This document shows, one piece after another, positions 1 to 5,700 of a DNA stretch of 12,757 nucleotides (its first letter is position 1; every line of letters begins with the position of its first letter). The notes under the pieces were generated by a model. The model was not told the origin of the DNA. It saw only the letters and a program-made list of their open reading frames with translations, and searched no databases. Source of the stretch: an uncultured Leucobacter sp. (GTDB lineage: Bacteria; Actinomycetota; Actinomycetes; Actinomycetales; Microbacteriaceae). The stretch is taken from positions 1-12,757 of the forward strand of contig CAMFIY010000046.1 in NCBI GenBank assembly GCA_945952575.1. Reading direction: 5' to 3'. A program made the translations under genes and the position numbers.

Positions 1-1
1 C

Positions 2-436
2 CGCCACATCGAGCGGATGCGCGATGAGATCCGGAGCACCGGTCGCAGCGCCTGGAGCGAGTCGGAGTACGGGAACGGGGACAACCGCACGCTTCGGCAC
101 CGACAGGAGGTCTACGAGGGCGTCGCCGCCGAGCTGCGCCGTCGTGCGACGGATCCGGAGTATCTGAGCCACACGGCCGAGCGGGCGCGCGCCGCCGCGT
201 GGGGGGAGATCGGGGACTCGCTGAAGGAGCGCGCCACGCACCCCTACTATGCGGGCGGCAGCAGTCCGGAGTACCGTCGTGATCGAGATGCGCGGATCCA
301 GCTGCTCATCGAACGGGATCTGACCGAACTCATCCAGCAGGCGAAGAGCGGCGCGGGCCCGGAGGATGCCGCTGCAGGCGGCGCGAAGCCGAAGCGGCGG
401 CGCGGAATCGGGAAGCGCGGCTCCGCCGAATCCTGA
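2..436 (+). CDS. Unrecognised charge-rich protein, 3' end only
   Basis: This is an open frame that runs in from the left edge and stops at TGA 434-436. An ATG lies at position 17, but the five codons before it are also open and no ribosome binding site precedes it. The gene therefore probably starts outside the window, and what is visible is the C-terminal part (at least 144 residues). The visible part is hydrophilic and mostly helical in character, very rich in Arg, Glu, Asp and Ala, with tyrosine-containing turns (SESEYGNGDN, THPYYAGGSSPEY) and a basic Lys/Arg/Gly tail (KPKRRRGIGKRG). It has no membrane segment, signal peptide or catalytic motif that I can name. The basic tail could bind nucleic acid, but that is a guess. 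I do not recognise the family. Confidence 0.6.
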   Translation, partial: RHIERMRDEIRSTGRSAWSESEYGNGDNRTLRHRQEVYEGVAAELRRRATDPEYLSHTAERARAAAWGEIGDSLKERATHPYYAGGSSPEYRRDRDARIQLLIERDLTELIQQAKSGAGPEDAAAGGAKPKRRRGIGKRGSAES

Positions 437-608
437 GATAGTATTCCGATCACCCGAGACGGTTGGTGAGCCCTCGGCCGCGGAATTACCGTGGAAACCC
501 CTAGTCCGCGGTCGAATCACCGTGGAAACCCCTAGTGGCAGAGCCGCGCTCGCGCAGTAGCGTTGACCCCGGTCGGCTCGACGCGGAGAGCGAGGAGCGA
601 TGATGCGG
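437..608. other. Non-coding spacer between convergent genes
   Basis: This 172-bp stretch lies between the stop of the left-edge gene (+) and the stop of the acetyltransferase gene (-). Promoters for the flanking genes are not expected here. Its only clear structure is a tandem duplication at 478-536, listed separately. A weak 5-bp stem (TCACC/GGTGA near 456-474) is too short to call a terminator. Confidence 0.6.
478..536. repeat. Tandem direct repeat, two units of 28 and 31 bp
   Basis: Unit 1 spans 478-505 and unit 2 spans 506-536, directly abutting. Both begin with CCGCGG and end with the same 18-bp core, ACCGTGGAAACCCCTAGT, at 488-505 and 519-536. The match extends four bases further left (GAAT) with one mismatch. 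Unit 2 carries about 3 extra bases after CCGCGG. The cores are 31 bp apart, close to three helical turns, so a protein could bind both on the same DNA face. The core does not resemble the DnaA box, parS, the LexA box or dif as I know them. The function is unknown. Confidence 0.75.
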
Positions 609-920
609 CTAGTTCTGGAGCAGCTCGGGATGCTTGGCGAGGTAGCCCTCGATGAACCAGCAGGACGCGAGTACCTTCCGGCCGCGCACGATCTCGTCGG
701 TGAGCGCGCGCTGGGCGAGCACGCCGGAGAGGCCGGTGCCGCGCAGGGAGGGATCCACCACCGTGTGATCGAAGTCGATGCCCGTGCCGTCGAGCAGCGT
801 GTAGTGCGCGACTCCCAGTTCCCGGTCGCCGTTGACCAACGCGAACCGGTGCTGATCCGGTTGGTGAACGATCTCGTAGCCGTCGGCGCGTGCGTCACTC
901 TCGGAAAGATATCTGGCCAT
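609..920 (-). CDS. Small GNAT-family N-acetyltransferase (NATD1/YjdJ-like)
   Basis: This 103-residue protein is a minimal GCN5-related N-acetyltransferase of the COG2388 type, expected to transfer an acetyl group from acetyl-CoA to an amine; the substrate is unknown. The acetyl-CoA pyrophosphate-binding segment is visible as HTVVDPSLRGTGLSGVLAQR (about residues 52-71), with the R-G-T-G-L-S/G turn. The family's C-terminal signature follows as ASCWFIEGYLAKHPEL (about 85-100), close to the usual 'C-x-Y-x-x-HPE' ending. The length of about 100 residues is normal for this subfamily. No Shine-Dalgarno sequence precedes the ATG. Instead a TAGGCT hexamer lies six bases upstream, which suggests a leaderless transcript. 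The gene diverges from the APC permease across 59 bp. Confidence 0.88.
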   Translation of the reverse strand: MARYLSESDARADGYEIVHQPDQHRFALVNGDRELGVAHYTLLDGTGIDFDHTVVDPSLRGTGLSGVLAQRALTDEIVRGRKVLASCWFIEGYLAKHPELLQN

Positions 921-928
921 GCGGCCAG
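913..928. repeat. Inverted repeat over the acetyltransferase start codon
   Basis: CTGGCC (913-918) and GGCCAG (923-928) form a perfect 6-bp inverted repeat with a 4-bp spacer. It covers the start codon of the acetyltransferase and overlaps its putative -10 box (927-932). If the mRNA is leaderless, most of this would be absent from the RNA as a hairpin, so it would act as a DNA operator if it acts at all. It may be chance in GC-rich DNA. Confidence 0.35.
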
Positions 929-932
929 CCTA
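927..932 (-). promoter_or_regulatory. Putative -10 box of a leaderless acetyltransferase gene
   Basis: On the minus strand this reads TAGGCT, a fit to the actinobacterial TANNNT -10 pattern. It ends six bases before the ATG, so transcription would start at or next to the A of the start codon. No convincing -35 lies 16-18 bp further upstream, which is common in actinobacteria. The absence of a Shine-Dalgarno sequence agrees with leaderless translation. Confidence 0.4.
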
Positions 933-979
933 CGCCCGATCGACGGATGCACCGCGCCGGGCCGAACGGATAGGAGAGA

Positions 980-2509
980 ATGGTCATCATGGCAAAAGTG
1001 ACGCTCAGCAATGCGACCGAGACCGGGCACATCCACGTCGGCAAAGGGCTCAACGAGGGAACGCTCGGGGTCGTCGGATCGACGGTCATCGGGCTCTCCT
1101 CGACGGCGCCGCTCTACTCCCTCGCCGCGACCCTCGGCTACGTCATCGTCGCCGTCGGCGCCCAGGCGCCGCTCGTCTTCGTCGTCGCCTGCATCCCGAT
1201 GATCTTCGCGGCGTTCGCCTATCAGGAGCTCAACCGCGAGGCGCCGGACTGCGGCACGACGTTCGTGTGGGGAGCCAAGGCGTTCGGGCCGAAGACCGGC
1301 TGGATGGGCGGCTGGGCGGTCGCGGTGGCCGGCGTGATGGTCATGGCGAACGTCGGTGAGATCACCGGCCAGTACTTCTGGTACCTCCTGGGCAACGAGG
1401 AGTTCGCCCAGAACCACACCATCGTCGTGATCACCTCCGTGGTCTTCATCGCGATCATGGTCGGAATCAGCATGCTCGGCGTCCAGATCGGCGATCGCAT
1501 GCAGATGGTGCTGATGGTGATCCAGATGGGAGCTCTCCTCCTCTTCGGCGTGCTGGCCCTCGTGAACGCGCTCAACGGCAGCAACTCCGATTCGATCCCC
1601 TTCGACTGGAACTGGTTCAACCCGGCGCAGCTCTCCGACTGGCACGGCTTCATGCAGGCAGTCCTGCTCGCGCTCTTCATCTACTGGGGCTGGGACACCT
1701 GCCTGGCACTCAACGAGGAGACGAAGAACCCGCGCAAGACTCCGGGCCGCGCCGCGATCTCGAGCATCGTCGTCCTCATCTTCGTCTACGTCGGCGTCTC
1801 GGTCGCCGTCATGATGTTCGCCGGTTTCGGCGACACCGGATTCGGCCTGACCAACGAAGCCAATCTCGACGACGTGTTCACGGTGCTGCGCGATGTCTTC
1901 TTCGGGCCGTGGGGCTGGTTCCTGATCCTCGCGGTCATGGTCTCCGCCGCGTCGTCGACGCAGACCACCATCCTGCCGACCGCGCGCGGCACACTCTCGA
2001 TGGCGGTCTACCGGGCGCTCCCGGCCAAGTTCGCCGAAGTGCACCCGAAGCTCAAGACGCCCTGGTTCTCCACGCTCATGATGGGCATCGCCTCCATCGT
2101 CTACTACGTGGTCATGTCGATCGTCTCCACCGACATGCTCGCCGACTCGCTCTCCTCCATGGGCCTGGCGATCGCTCTCTACTACGCGATCACCTCGTTC
2201 GCATGCGTCTGGTACTTCCGTGGCACGCTTCGGGAGAGCGCCCGCAACCTCTGGATGCGCGGGATCTTCCCGCTGATCGGCGGGCTCCTGCTGGCCTACG
2301 CGCTGGTGCAGTCGGCCATCGACATGTGGGACGTCGACTACGGCTACACCGTGCTCTTCGGGGTCGGCGGCGCGTTCGTCATCGGCGTCGGATCAATCGC
2401 GCTGGGCTTCGTCCTGATGTTCCTGTGGAGCCTGCGGCCCGGATCCCGCCCCTTCTTCCGCGGTGAGAGCCTGAACCGGGACACCCCCATCCTCGTCCCC
2501 GACGAGTGA
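980..2509 (+). CDS. APC-superfamily amino acid/amine permease
   Basis: This is an integral membrane secondary transporter of about 506-509 residues, the normal size for a 12-TM amino acid-polyamine-organocation permease. It likely imports an amino acid or amine by symport or antiport. The TM1 region carries the family's small-residue unwound motif as GSTVIGLSSTAPLYSL (about residues 33-48). TM2 and the following loop (FAAFAYQELNREAPDCGTTF, about 75-94) match the conserved APC loop that precedes TM3. Hydrophobic segments continue to about residue 490, followed by a short hydrophilic tail. The start is uncertain. The SD-like AGGAG at 972-976 sits 3 nt before ATG 980 and 12 nt before an in-frame ATG at 989, neither ideal. 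The last 117 bp overlap the convergent DUF4349 gene. The substrate is not deducible; the amine oxidase 1 kb away makes an amine possible. Confidence 0.88.
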   Translation: MVIMAKVTLSNATETGHIHVGKGLNEGTLGVVGSTVIGLSSTAPLYSLAATLGYVIVAVGAQAPLVFVVACIPMIFAAFAYQELNREAPDCGTTFVWGAKAFGPKTGWMGGWAVAVAGVMVMANVGEITGQYFWYLLGNEEFAQNHTIVVITSVVFIAIMVGISMLGVQIGDRMQMVLMVIQMGALLLFGVLALVNALNGSNSDSIPFDWNWFNPAQLSDWHGFMQAVLLALFIYWGWDTCLALNEETKNPRKTPGRAAISSIVVLIFVYVGVSVAVMMFAGFGDTGFGLTNEANLDDVFTVLRDVFFGPWGWFLILAVMVSAASSTQTTILPTARGTLSMAVYRALPAKFAEVHPKLKTPWFSTLMMGIASIVYYVVMSIVSTDMLADSLSSMGLAIALYYAITSFACVWYFRGTLRESARNLWMRGIFPLIGGLLLAYALVQSAIDMWDVDYGYTVLFGVGGAFVIGVGSIALGFVLMFLWSLRPGSRPFFRGESLNRDTPILVPDE

Positions 2510-3397
2510 GCTCAGGCCTCGCCGCTTGGCGCGCCGCCTCGCCCGCACGACGAGGAGGACGATCGCCCCGATCGCGGCGGCGAGCGCGAGCCAGGGGAGC
2601 AGGATCCCGACCAGCACGAGTGCCCCGGCCCCGGCGGTGCCGAGCGAGTCCCAGCCGGCGACCAGGCCCTCCCAGAAGTTCGCGGGCCCGCCGGGCAGCG
2701 CGGTCTCCACATGCAGGGTCACGCTGACGGACGCCTCGGAGACCTGCCCCTCGAGCGACTTCAACTGCGCGCGCAGACCGTCGAGCTCCTGCTGACGCTG
2801 GGAGAGCGCATTCTCCGCCTCGAGCAGATCGGCGGTCGAGTCGGCCGCCGCCATGAGCTTGGTGAGCCGGGCGACGGAGGTCTCGAGGGCCTTCACCCGG
2901 GCCTGCAGGTCGACGTGCTCGGCGGTGACGTCGTCGGACGAGCGGCTCTGCGAGGTGAGGTGGCCAATATCCGCGAAGCGGCGGAACGCCTCGTCCAGAC
3001 GCTCGGACGGGATCCGCAGTTGCAGGGAGGCGCCGCCGTCGCCGGCGTAGCCGCCGTCCCCGTAGCCGCCGGCATCCCCGATCGTCTGGGACTGCACGTA
3101 CCCGCCGAGATCCTCCGCGAGCGCCGTGACCGCTTCGGCGCTCTTCGCCGGGTCGTCGACCCGGATCGATACATCTCCGGTCTGGATCACCGAGCGGCCC
3201 GCGATCGCCTTGGCCGGATCCTCGGACGCCATGTCGCTCTGCGCGCTCGACGCACCGGAATCGCCTCCGGTCGCCGGTTCGGGCGCGCCTCCGGAGTCCG
3301 TGACGGATCCTCCTCCGAGACCGGTGCTGGTGCAAGCGGAGAGCGGCGCGAGCAGGAGTGCGGCGAGCAGAAGCGGGGCGAGTCGTCGAGCAGTCAT
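2393..3397 (-). CDS. DUF4349 domain lipoprotein
   Basis: This membrane-anchored lipoprotein has 334 residues. Residues 1-22 form a lipoprotein signal peptide (two Arg, a Leu/Ala core, then the lipobox LSAC with Cys22). A Gly/Ser-rich linker follows. The DUF4349 domain runs from about 68 to 285: a beta-rich start (SVIQTGDVSIRVDDPAKSAE), a Gly/Tyr-rich loop (about 108-122), a coiled coil with Leu/Gln heptads (about 163-220), a beta strand (EASVSVTLHV), and one C-terminal TM helix (about 255-284) ended by RARRRAKRR. This lipoprotein-coil-TM order is typical of the family, whose function is unknown. ATG 3397 is chosen over GTG 3403 because the latter falls inside a plausible -10 box and homologous signal peptides begin M-T/x-R-R. 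The last 38 codons are antisense to the permease 3' end and give a hydrophilic Glu/Gln/Gly tail that looks like a recent extension. Confidence 0.85.
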   Translation of the reverse strand: MTARRLAPLLLAALLLAPLSACTSTGLGGGSVTDSGGAPEPATGGDSGASSAQSDMASEDPAKAIAGRSVIQTGDVSIRVDDPAKSAEAVTALAEDLGGYVQSQTIGDAGGYGDGGYAGDGGASLQLRIPSERLDEAFRRFADIGHLTSQSRSSDDVTAEHVDLQARVKALETSVARLTKLMAAADSTADLLEAENALSQRQQELDGLRAQLKSLEGQVSEASVSVTLHVETALPGGPANFWEGLVAGWDSLGTAGAGALVLVGILLPWLALAAAIGAIVLLVVRARRRAKRRGLSSLVGDEDGGVPVQALTAEEGAGSGPQAPQEHQDEAQRD

Positions 3398-3403
3398 GGG
3401 CAC

Positions 3404-3409
3404 AAGCTA
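3404..3409 (-). promoter_or_regulatory. Putative -10 box of a leaderless DUF4349 gene
   Basis: On the minus strand this reads TAGCTT, matching TANNNT, and it ends six bases before ATG 3397. The geometry is the same as for the acetyltransferase gene in this window. No Shine-Dalgarno sequence lies between it and the ATG, and no clear -35 is seen. Confidence 0.4.
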
Positions 3410-3508
3410 GGCGAGTTCGCATGGGAACGGGCCGGGGGATGGGCATCCGTGGCAAGATCGTTACCGAAGCCCGGGGTCCGTGCGGCGCGGATCCGCGATG
3501 GCGGCCTG

Positions 3509-3514
3509 AGGAGG
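3509..3514 (+). promoter_or_regulatory. Strong ribosome binding site that sets the amine oxidase start
   Basis: AGGAGG is a perfect Shine-Dalgarno core five bases before GTG 3520. The reading frame is open back to 3358, so this site decides that translation begins at the GTG and not at the upstream ATGs. Confidence 0.85.
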
Positions 3515-3519
3515 CGGAC

Positions 3520-4872
3520 GTGCAGCAGTTCGATGTGATCGTGGTCGGTGCGGGCGTCTCCGGACTCGCGGCGGCACGGCTGCTCGCCGGCGCCGGGCGG
3601 CGCGTCGTCGTGCTCGAAGCGCGGGATCGGATCGGCGGCCGCCTGCACACCGAGCGGGACGCCGGGCGGGTCACCGACCTCGGCGGTTCATGGATCCACG
3701 GCATCACCGACAGCCCGGTCTACGCGGCGGCGCAGGCCTTCGGGATGCCCACGGTCGAGTTCACCGTCGGGAGCTATCAGGCCGGCGGCCGCCCGATCGC
3801 CTACTACGGGCCGGACGGCGGCCGGCTGAGCGAGGCGGCGGCCGACGCCTTCATCGCGGATGTGGCCGCTGTCGATCGGCGGCTCGCAGCGGTCGTCTCG
3901 GTTGCTGCGCCGGGCAGCTCGTACGCCGATGTCACCGACGCCGCGGTGGCGGCGGAGACGTCTGCGCAGGGCTGGGATCCCGAGCGGGCCGAACGCGTGA
4001 CCGAGTTCTTCTACCACCGATCCGAAGAACAGTACGGTGCGGACGCCGTGCTGCTGGACGCGCACGGGCTCGACGACGATGCGATCGACGGTGACGAGGT
4101 CGTGTTTCCCGAAGGCTACGACCGGTTGCCGGCCGGGCTGGCCGAGGGCCTCGACGTGCGACTCGAGCACGAGGTTCGCCGTGTCGGCTGGTCGGAGGGC
4201 GGGGTCGTGGTCGAGACCTCGAGAGGCGACTTTGCGGCCGCCCGGGCGGTGATCACCGTGCCCGTCGGCGTGCTGCGATCCGACGCCTTCGTGTTCGAGC
4301 CGCCGCTGCCCGAGCCGGTCGCGGGCGCGCTCGGCCGACTCGCCATGAACGCGTTCGAGAAGGTGTTCCTGCGCTTCTCCGAGAAATTCTGGGATGAGGG
4401 CGTGTATGCGATCCGACGTCAGGGAGACGCGGCGGAGTGGTGGCACTCCTGGTACGACCTCACGTCGCTGCACGGCACCCCGACGCTGCTGACCTTCGCC
4501 GCGGGGGAGTGCGCGAAGCAGACCCGCGAATGGAGCGACGAGCGGATCGTCGAGTCGATCATGGACGGCCTGCGCGGAATCTACGGCGACCGGATCCCGG
4601 ATCCTGAGCACGTCACCGTCACGCATTGGCAGGACGATCCCTACTCGCACGGCTCGTATGCCTACATGACCGCCGGGTCGACGCCGGAGGATCACACGCT
4701 CGTCGCGACCCCGCTGGGCGGCTCGGATCCCGCCTCCGCGGTGCTGCACCTCGCCGGCGAGACCACCTGGCAGGACGATCCGGCGACGGTGACGGCGGCG
4801 CTCTGCTCGGGGCATCGCGCGGCCGAGCGGATCCTCGGCGAGCCGCTGCCGTTCGCGCGGCTCTGGCAGTAG
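3520..4872 (+). CDS. Flavin-dependent amine oxidase (polyamine/monoamine oxidase family)
   Basis: This FAD enzyme oxidatively deaminates an amine, giving an aldehyde or imine plus hydrogen peroxide. It has 450 residues. The N-terminal Rossmann motif is VIVVGAGVSGLAAARLL with Gly10/12/15, followed by the ribose-binding Glu33 in VVVLEARDRIGGR (residues 29-41) and by DLGGSWIHG (53-61). Lys281 in AFEKVFLRFSEKFWD aligns with the conserved flavin-N5 lysine of polyamine oxidases. The C-terminal FAD motif is LHLAGETTWQDDPATVTAAL (from about 409). SHGSYAYMTAGSTPED, upstream of it, also resembles polyamine oxidase/LSD1-type enzymes. There is no signal peptide and no TM segment, so it is cytoplasmic. 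GTG 3520 follows a perfect AGGAGG. The gene diverges from DUF4349 and converges on the TetR gene with only 10 bp between. The exact amine is unknown; histamine, tyramine or polyamine are all possible. Confidence 0.92.
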   Translation: MQQFDVIVVGAGVSGLAAARLLAGAGRRVVVLEARDRIGGRLHTERDAGRVTDLGGSWIHGITDSPVYAAAQAFGMPTVEFTVGSYQAGGRPIAYYGPDGGRLSEAAADAFIADVAAVDRRLAAVVSVAAPGSSYADVTDAAVAAETSAQGWDPERAERVTEFFYHRSEEQYGADAVLLDAHGLDDDAIDGDEVVFPEGYDRLPAGLAEGLDVRLEHEVRRVGWSEGGVVVETSRGDFAAARAVITVPVGVLRSDAFVFEPPLPEPVAGALGRLAMNAFEKVFLRFSEKFWDEGVYAIRRQGDAAEWWHSWYDLTSLHGTPTLLTFAAGECAKQTREWSDERIVESIMDGLRGIYGDRIPDPEHVTVTHWQDDPYSHGSYAYMTAGSTPEDHTLVATPLGGSDPASAVLHLAGETTWQDDPATVTAALCSGHRAAERILGEPLPFARLWQ

Positions 4873-4877
4873 CCCTC

Positions 4878-4895
4878 CGGCGCTACAGCGCGCCG
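4878..4895. terminator. Possible bidirectional terminator hairpin
   Basis: CGGCGC (4878-4883) and GCGCCG (4890-4895) form a perfect 6-bp GC stem with a 6-nt loop, right where the convergent amine oxidase and TetR genes end. There is no T-run on either side, so it would have to work as a U-less hairpin. The stem is short and overlaps the TetR stop codon. Confidence 0.25.
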
Positions 4896-5452
4896 AGCAG
4901 CGCCTCGACGGCCGCGCGGGTGCGTGCGGTGCGCTCCGGGTCGTCGTGGAAATCGCTGAGGAAGACGTTGCCGAGTGCAGCAGTGAGCATGCCCTCGGCG
5001 ACGACGGCCCGCGCCCCCTCGGGAGCCCCGGGATGGGCGACCGCGATCATCTCGTCGATCCGTTCGGTCGTTCGGGCGTAGGCGGTCGTGAGCTCCTCGG
5101 GCGTCGCCGGTGGCGAGCGTGGTGTCTCAGCGACAGCGGGGACGCGGGCATTCTCCGAATCGGAGGTGGTGAACTCCGGGCTGAACAGGTAGTCGATCGC
5201 CTCGGCGAGGGTGGTGACGCTGTTCGGCAGGACCGAGAGGCCGCCGTTCCCGTCGGAGAAGACGACGGTCGCGGTGTCGAGCATCAGGCGATCCCGATTG
5301 CCCACGAAGTGGCGCACGTGCCCGCGCGACATCCCCGCCGCGTCGGCGATCCGGTCGAGCGACGCTCCCGAGACGCCGTGCTCGGCGATGGTGCGGATCG
5401 TCGCCTCGATGATCTGCTCGCGGCGCTCGGCGGCGACGGATGGACGGGCCAT
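4883..5452 (-). CDS. TetR/AcrR-family transcriptional regulator
   Basis: This 189-residue protein has the typical TetR layout. Helix 1 is REQIIEATIRTIAEHGVSG (11-29). A helix-turn-helix follows at about 31-50, with SLDRIADAAGMSRGHVRHFV carrying the family's A-x-x-A-G-(M/V)-S pattern. The fixed 'xNRDRL' ending (52-56) replaces the more usual 'xKExL'. The remaining 130 residues form the variable ligand-binding/dimerisation half, which gives no clue to the ligand. A good Shine-Dalgarno (AAAGGAG on the minus strand, 5457-5463) lies five bases before the ATG. The gene is divergent from the hydrolase/ABC operon, with a shared palindrome between the promoters, so it is most likely a repressor of itself and of that operon. 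It is also convergent with the amine oxidase gene. Confidence 0.92.
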   Translation of the reverse strand: MARPSVAAERREQIIEATIRTIAEHGVSGASLDRIADAAGMSRGHVRHFVGNRDRLMLDTATVVFSDGNGGLSVLPNSVTTLAEAIDYLFSPEFTTSDSENARVPAVAETPRSPPATPEELTTAYARTTERIDEMIAVAHPGAPEGARAVVAEGMLTAALGNVFLSDFHDDPERTARTRAAVEALLGAL

Positions 5453-5484
5453 CGTGACTCCTTTCGGCTCGCTGCGACTCTCGC

Positions 5485-5513
5485 AGGATATCGCGCCGTC
5501 GCGGATTCGACAA
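5485..5513 (-). promoter_or_regulatory. Predicted promoter of the tetR gene
   Basis: On the minus strand the -35 is TTGTCG (5508-5513) and the -10 is TATCCT (5485-5490), separated by exactly 17 bp. Both keep the important T-T-G and T-A-T--T positions. Transcription would start near 5478 and give a short leader ending in AAAGGAG. The palindrome at 5515-5543 lies directly upstream of the -35. Confidence 0.55.
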
Positions 5514-5514
5514 A

Positions 5515-5543
5515 AATAGTCTAGTCGGACTTGACTAACTATT
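5515..5543. promoter_or_regulatory. Predicted TetR operator (imperfect palindrome)
   Basis: The left arm AATAGTCTAGTC (5515-5526) and right arm GACTAACTATT (5533-5543) are complementary except for one extra base in the left arm, around a 6-bp centre. The whole element is about 29 bp and much more AT-rich than its surroundings. It contains the -35 of the rightward promoter and abuts the -35 of the tetR promoter, so one bound dimer (or two) could block both. Size and placement are as expected for a TetR operator. Confidence 0.6.
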
Positions 5544-5559
5544 CTGAATTGCCTAGTGT
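5531..5559 (+). promoter_or_regulatory. Predicted promoter of the hydrolase/ABC operon
   Basis: The -35 is TTGACT (5531-5536) and the -10 is TAGTGT (5554-5559), separated by exactly 17 bp. The -35 matches consensus at five of six bases, and the -10 has the key T, A and final T. The -35 lies inside the right half of the palindrome at 5515-5543, which predicts repression by TetR. Transcription would start near 5566. Confidence 0.55.
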
Positions 5560-5565
5560 GGCATT

Positions 5566-5700
5566 CGCGCCCTCCTCCGAGATCGGGGAGAGCGCCGGCC
5601 CCGAAACCGCGAACCGTGGGCGAGGAAGCCGGAATCCCATGAATCGCAGGGCCGGTGACGATCCCGCACTACGACCGAGAGAAGCCCACGAAGGAGTGTC
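5566..5700 (+). other. Long 5' leader with possible RNA structure
   Basis: About 135 nt separate the predicted transcription start from ATG 5701. An outer stem can form between 5593-5601 (CGCCGGCCC) and 5649-5657 (GGGCCGGTG), 9 bp with one G-U pair. Inside it, 5615-5620 (CGTGGG) can pair with 5636-5641 (CCCATG). The same segment extended to 5615-5621 is a perfect 7-bp complement of 5684-5690 (GCCCACG), which directly touches the AAGGAG ribosome binding site at 5691-5696. I could not match it to a known riboswitch class. In GC-rich DNA such pairings can be chance. Confidence 0.3.

Noticed and set aside
437..608. CRISPR array or origin iterons from the repeats at 478-536
   Set aside because: There are only two copies, they abut without spacers, and there are no cas or replication genes nearby.
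600..1001. 133-codon plus-strand frame opposite the acetyltransferase gene
   Set aside because: The opposite strand encodes a clear GNAT protein; this frame has no recognisable domain.
3398..3519. Promoter or operator for the amine oxidase
   Set aside because: I found no -35/-10 pair with proper spacing and no palindrome like that at 5515-5543 in this spacer, so nothing is called beyond the ribosome binding site.
2379..3707. Long open frame on the minus strand (442 codons) over the DUF4349 and amine oxidase genes
   Set aside because: It is in a different frame from the DUF4349 lipoprotein, is extremely Arg/Pro/Ala-rich and has no motifs. Long shadow frames are normal in GC-rich DNA.
5566..5700. 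Known riboswitch in the operon leader (glycine, cobalamin and guanidine-I considered)
   Set aside because: Short look-alikes such as GGGAGAG, CCCGCACT and CCGAGAG are present, but the other conserved blocks of each class are missing or in the wrong order and spacing.
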